Below, in pieces: positions 61,083 through 64,000 of a stretch of 64,000 nt of DNA; within the stretch, counting starts at the first letter, position 1, and the number at the start of each line of letters is the position of its first letter. The notes under the pieces are model-generated. The model was not told the origin of the DNA. It did not search any database and saw nothing but the letters and a program-made list of their open reading frames with translations. The position numbers and the translations under genes were made by a program. This stretch comes from Pedobacter caeni (lineage in GTDB: Bacteria > Bacteroidota > Bacteroidia > Sphingobacteriales > Sphingobacteriaceae), in NCBI RefSeq assembly GCF_900129215.1, contig NZ_FQUQ01000001.1:992001-1056000 (forward strand), given 5' to 3'.

Positions 61083-61112
61083 TTTTTGCAATCGTTCTAT
61101 TTCAATAATTAT

Positions 61113-62117
61113 TTAGTACACCTGGAGCTCAGCACCTTTTTTGGGACGATACAAATAGAGCCGAATGTAAGTTGTTGTTCCAATAGCTTTATCTTTTCGT
61201 TTAAAACCACCCCAAAGAGATGATTTTTCGTTGTTTTTCTTTTCCAGACAAACTAATTTTCCGTTGGCATAAAAAGTCAGTTTGTAGTTTTCTATTGGTT
61301 TCAGATCAAAAAATTCCAGATTAGCGTCGGTTCTGAATTGATAGTCGTTGTCCCATCTTTCTTTTATTTCCTCAGGAGAGGAATACAATTGCTGTGCAGT
61401 CCTTTTTTCACTTGTATATAGCTCATTGGCTAAATCATCTTTTGAACCTTTTAAATAAACATCTCTGATCTGGTTATACTTGGTAACCACCTCTTTTTCC
61501 AGGGTTTTCAGCTTGTCATTATCTTTTGTATAGAGTGTTTCGGCATTAGCTAACGTATGAATTTGATAAGGTACTTTAGCCTCAAAGGTAAAACCATCTT
61601 CGAAAGAAGGACTCCCATCATAGGTTGCGGTTTTTTTATTCTGGGATTCTTTTTGTGGAGTTGAGTAAACTTTAATCTCTTCCTCATCGCCAGAACCACC
61701 ATCTTTATCAGGGACTGATACTACGATAACGACTTCAACTGCAGAATTTTTCATTAATGCAGGGAATAAGGAGCCTGTCTTCTGATTAAATCCGGGAGAT
61801 AAACGGACTGTTACTTTTTGTGTGCCCTCTTGTGTGATGTCCCAATTGATAGGGAAATATGAGCGCGACAAGCCAGCTCCGGAGGCGTCGCGATGCTTAA
61901 TAACAGGGATGTCATTAATGAGGACCTCAAAAGAACAATTATTAGTTGAAATATAGGCCCCGTAGTTAGGTTCTTTATTGAAACGTTTTATTTCGCGTCC
62001 TATTGCATAAATATCATTTTCAGACTTAGCGTTCTCCTTCTTCTCCTGTCCTTTGCAATTTATAAATAGCAAAAGGGGCAAAATCAGAAGGACCGGTTTT
62101 ATGTTTATTATTTTCAT
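61113..62117 (-). CDS. Lipoprotein of unknown function
   Basis: 334 residues from the ATG at 62117, giving lipobox LFINC (Cys19). Beta-rich mature part with an early ANNCSFEVLINDIPVIKHRD-like strand pair, a Lys/Glu-rich middle and a helical region around the REDxYLKGSKDDLANEL-like segment. No family recognised. First gene of a probable pair with the secreted protein at 60315. Confidence 0.6.
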   Translation of the reverse strand: MKIINIKPVLLILPLLLFINCKGQEKKENAKSENDIYAIGREIKRFNKEPNYGAYISTNNCSFEVLINDIPVIKHRDASGAGLSRSYFPINWDITQEGTQKVTVRLSPGFNQKTGSLFPALMKNSAVEVVIVVSVPDKDGGSGDEEEIKVYSTPQKESQNKKTATYDGSPSFEDGFTFEAKVPYQIHTLANAETLYTKDNDKLKTLEKEVVTKYNQIRDVYLKGSKDDLANELYTSEKRTAQQLYSSPEEIKERWDNDYQFRTDANLEFFDLKPIENYKLTFYANGKLVCLEKKNNEKSSLWGGFKRKDKAIGTTTYIRLYLYRPKKGAELQVY

Positions 62118-62129
62118 AGGGTTTTTCAA

Positions 62130-62602
62130 AAATCACTTATCTTTTTTCATCCAAGTGTTTTGGTCTGTATTTCAAAGCTAATGATTTCCTTATTGATAAT
62201 TCTTTCGTCTTAATTCAATTTTTTTGATTTATCAGACAACCAATAAGTTTCAATATTATTCTCTTTTGGCTATTTTCATTTGGCAGATAAGTGTTGTGTA
62301 AATAACACTCATGACATTGGTATTCTTACAATAAATATGGAAATACAGAAGATTATCTTTATTATCACAGCTGCCTGCTTCAATTTTTAGAAATTCCTGA
62401 TGTATTCATCAGAAAAGAGAAACATTTTACTGGCGCATCTAACATAGCGCGTCTTACTCAATAGATCTTTCTAAAACACTCCATACCCTCATCAATTCTT
62501 ATTTCAGGAATTTCAGATGAGTAACTGAGAAACGCCACCAATAAGTATTTATGCTGCAGCACAACATTAATTAATCAATGGTCAAACTAAAAACTAACCA
62601 AT
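62130..62602. other. AT-rich intergenic region without a gene
   Basis: About 470 bases between divergent genes. I see no coding frame, tRNA, terminator or repeat I can support. Confidence 0.5.
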
Positions 62603-62989
62603 ATGAATCTTGGAAGAAAAATCGGACGTATCCGCGAATTACGCGGAATTAAGCAATCAACTATGGCAATTGAGCTGGGTATAGCCCAACAGAACGTTTC
62701 CAAGCTAGAACATAGAGATGAAGTCGGAGACGAACTTCTGAAAAAAGTTGCTAATATACTCGGAGTAAGCCCGGAGGGTATAAGAAACTACCAGGAAGGA
62801 GATTTACAGGAAATTGTTACCTGCATGAAAACAAAGAAAGAAAAGCAAATGCTGATTGACTACTCTCCTCCCTTCGATCCTATGGAAAAAATAGTGCAGC
62901 TCTATGACGAAAAAGTGGAGCTCCTGCAACGTCTCGTAGAAAGTGAACAGGAGAAAGTTGAAATCCTACGAAGGATGAAAGAAGAATAA
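62603..62989 (+). CDS. XRE-family regulator with C-terminal coiled coil
   Basis: 128 residues: HTH (about 1-62: GRKIGRIRELRGIKQSTMAIELGIAQQNVSKLE, then LLKKVANILGVSPEGIR), and a coiled coil from FDPMEKIVQLYDEKVELLQRLVESEQ to the end. The plan equals that of the regulator at 26350 (HTH, FDP, coiled coil), a Bacteroidota-specific subfamily. Followed 51 bases later by the TfoX-like gene. Confidence 0.85.
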   Translation: MNLGRKIGRIRELRGIKQSTMAIELGIAQQNVSKLEHRDEVGDELLKKVANILGVSPEGIRNYQEGDLQEIVTCMKTKKEKQMLIDYSPPFDPMEKIVQLYDEKVELLQRLVESEQEKVEILRRMKEE

Positions 62990-63040
62990 CTGATGATAAC
63001 ATTCACTACATTTGAATTGGCATCCAATAAACTATACTAT

Positions 63041-63382
63041 ATGGCTTACGATGAACAACTGGCTAATCAGGTACGAGAATTACTCTCCGACCGCGAAGAT
63101 GTGACTGAAAAGGAAATGTTCAGTGGGATTTGCTTTATGATAGATCAAAAAATGTGTATCTGTGTTTCAGGCAATGAATTACTATGCCGCATAGGTTCAG
63201 AAAAAGTGGGTGTAGAATTAGAGAACGGCAATTGCAGGAACATGATGAACAATGGCAGAGTAATGAAAGACTATGTTTATGTTGAAGACACGGTTCTTAA
63301 CAGCTTAAAGAAGCTGCAGTATTGGGTTGACCTATGCCTTGAGTTTAACCCAATGGCCAAATCATCCAGAAAAAAAGATTGA
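63041..63382 (+). CDS. TfoX N-terminal-domain (TfoX/Sxy-like) protein
   Basis: 113 residues from the ATG at 63041; the 16 upstream codons lack family character. Features: QVRELLSDREDVTEKEMFSGICFMIDQKMCICVSGNELLCRIG, matching the TfoX_N domain, and a C-terminal YVYVEDTVLNSLKKLQYWVDLCLEF. TfoX/Sxy modulates competence genes in gamma-proteobacteria; here most copies are of unknown role. No DNA-binding domain beyond TfoX_N. Confidence 0.85.
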   Translation: MAYDEQLANQVRELLSDREDVTEKEMFSGICFMIDQKMCICVSGNELLCRIGSEKVGVELENGNCRNMMNNGRVMKDYVYVEDTVLNSLKKLQYWVDLCLEFNPMAKSSRKKD

Positions 63383-63492
63383 TTATTCTGCCCCTATCTA
63401 TACCGAAATACTTAAAATCAACAGCAATACACAACTGATTAATTATTTATTTGTAGAATTGCGTTAGTGAAAACCATCAATCAATTCTCAAA

Positions 63493-64000
63493 ATGGAAAA
63501 CTCATTAGAATTAACGGATGAACAGGAAAGAGCAAGGAAATTCAAATCAGAGGTAAACAGCTACGGGGATATCTGTAGAATTCTAAACATAGATCCTGAT
63601 CTTGAACCAGATGTATCTGCTTACGATGAAGAGGATAAAGAGGCGGCGATCTCCATGTTCAGATTGTGGAAAGCAAATAAAGTAGCATGGAATGGCGAAG
63701 CGATCGACTTCAATAAGTATCAGCCCCAACATGAAATTTACTGTGATCTCAGTGATGAAGCTGGTTCTGGTTTTGGTTTCGCGTACTACAGAACACACTA
63801 CGTTAGCGATTACACGAATGTAGGTGCCCGCCTCCTTTGGCCCAGCTCTTTTATCGCAAAACACATTTTTAGGGCGATGCCGGAGGACTTTTATAATATG
63901 ATGAAAATACCCGATGAAGCAGCATACTTAAACCCAAAATCCGGGGAAATTAATTTCGTCGAAGAAGTAAACGGTTATGGGGATGTCTGTAAAATCTTAA
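63493..64000 (+). CDS. Bacteroidota phage-type protein with repeated domain (partial at window edge)
   Basis: 169 codons are visible and open to the window end. The sequence EVNSYGDICRILNIDPDLEP recurs as EVNGYGDVCKIL at the edge, so the protein has at least two copies of this unit. The block SGFGFAYYRTHYVSDYTNVG with RLLWPSSFIAKHIFRAMPED is characteristic of a Bacteroidota phage/conjugative-element family (EDACRxLGI ... GSGFGF ... VGSRL). Function unknown. It hints that an element continues to the right of the window. Confidence 0.7.
   Translation, partial: MENSLELTDEQERARKFKSEVNSYGDICRILNIDPDLEPDVSAYDEEDKEAAISMFRLWKANKVAWNGEAIDFNKYQPQHEIYCDLSDEAGSGFGFAYYRTHYVSDYTNVGARLLWPSSFIAKHIFRAMPEDFYNMMKIPDEAAYLNPKSGEINFVEEVNGYGDVCKIL

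Noticed and set aside
1..64000. CRISPR arrays, rRNA genes, origin of replication
   Set aside because: No regularly spaced repeat array, no rRNA-like sequence and no DnaA-box cluster or origin gene set was seen.

Overview
The window looks like chromosome of a Bacteroidota member of the family Sphingobacteriaceae, most likely Pedobacter or a close relative. The reasons are AT-rich intergenic DNA, absence of Shine-Dalgarno sites, TAnnTTTG-type -7 promoter boxes, many short-lipobox lipoproteins, three DUF6266 proteins, a DUF4465/PKD-like surface-protein set and a MacB/FtsX-type permease. The genus is an inference.

Layout. 0-9.5 kb is ordinary chromosome: a LysR regulator with a membrane serine hydrolase, a VOC protein, a nitric-oxide detoxification operon (hmp-nsrR with a clear operator, then a GNAT enzyme), a UPF1-like helicase, and an epimerase fused in frame to a secreted DUF2141 domain. 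A tRNA-Lys gene (9.74 kb) with its terminator starts an accessory stretch to about 19 kb: a metallophosphoesterase with a small partner, a decayed gene, a DUF4145 protein, a nucleotide-binding-like protein, a short inverted-repeat-bounded element, then a five-gene minus-strand operon in which a holin-like protein, a CHAP/TIGR02594-like endolysin and a u-spanin-like lipoprotein lie between two DUF6266 genes. A third DUF6266 gene nearby is fused to a degenerate GNAT domain. This lysis-cassette/DUF6266 operon is my best candidate for an undescribed system.

19-38 kb mixes small lipoproteins, a methyltransferase, TetR and carbonic anhydrase, S41 and S1 proteases, an XRE regulator divergent from two related helical proteins, two immunity-like genes, a lone ABC permease, an HxlR/SnoaL divergent pair with twin operators, and an AlkD-like repair protein. 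38-52 kb holds a metzincin fused to a crystallin domain, YezG-like and Tdi1/GAD-like orphan immunity genes, tandem paralogous lipoproteins, a rifampin ADP-ribosyltransferase with a helical N-terminal extension, an RCC1-repeat lipoprotein, two alpha/beta hydrolases and an Rpn-type nuclease.

52-58 kb is a cobalamin-controlled surface locus on the minus strand: an AdoCbl riboswitch, then PKD-like lipoprotein, DUF4465 lipoprotein and a second PKD-like lipoprotein, ending at a terminator, with a MACPF (perforin-like, BSAP-type) lipoprotein just beyond. No btuB is present; only a possible signal-peptide relic follows the riboswitch. 58-62 kb is small lipoproteins; 62.6-64 kb has an XRE regulator, a TfoX-like protein and a phage-type Bacteroidota protein cut by the window edge.

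A theme across the window is gene relics left in intergenic DNA: tails of a P-type ATPase, an SDR, an MFS transporter and an HxlR regulator, the head of a RidA lipoprotein, a deleted methyltransferase copy and a frameshifted paralogue of the 27.6-kb gene. They indicate repeated small deletions and replacements.
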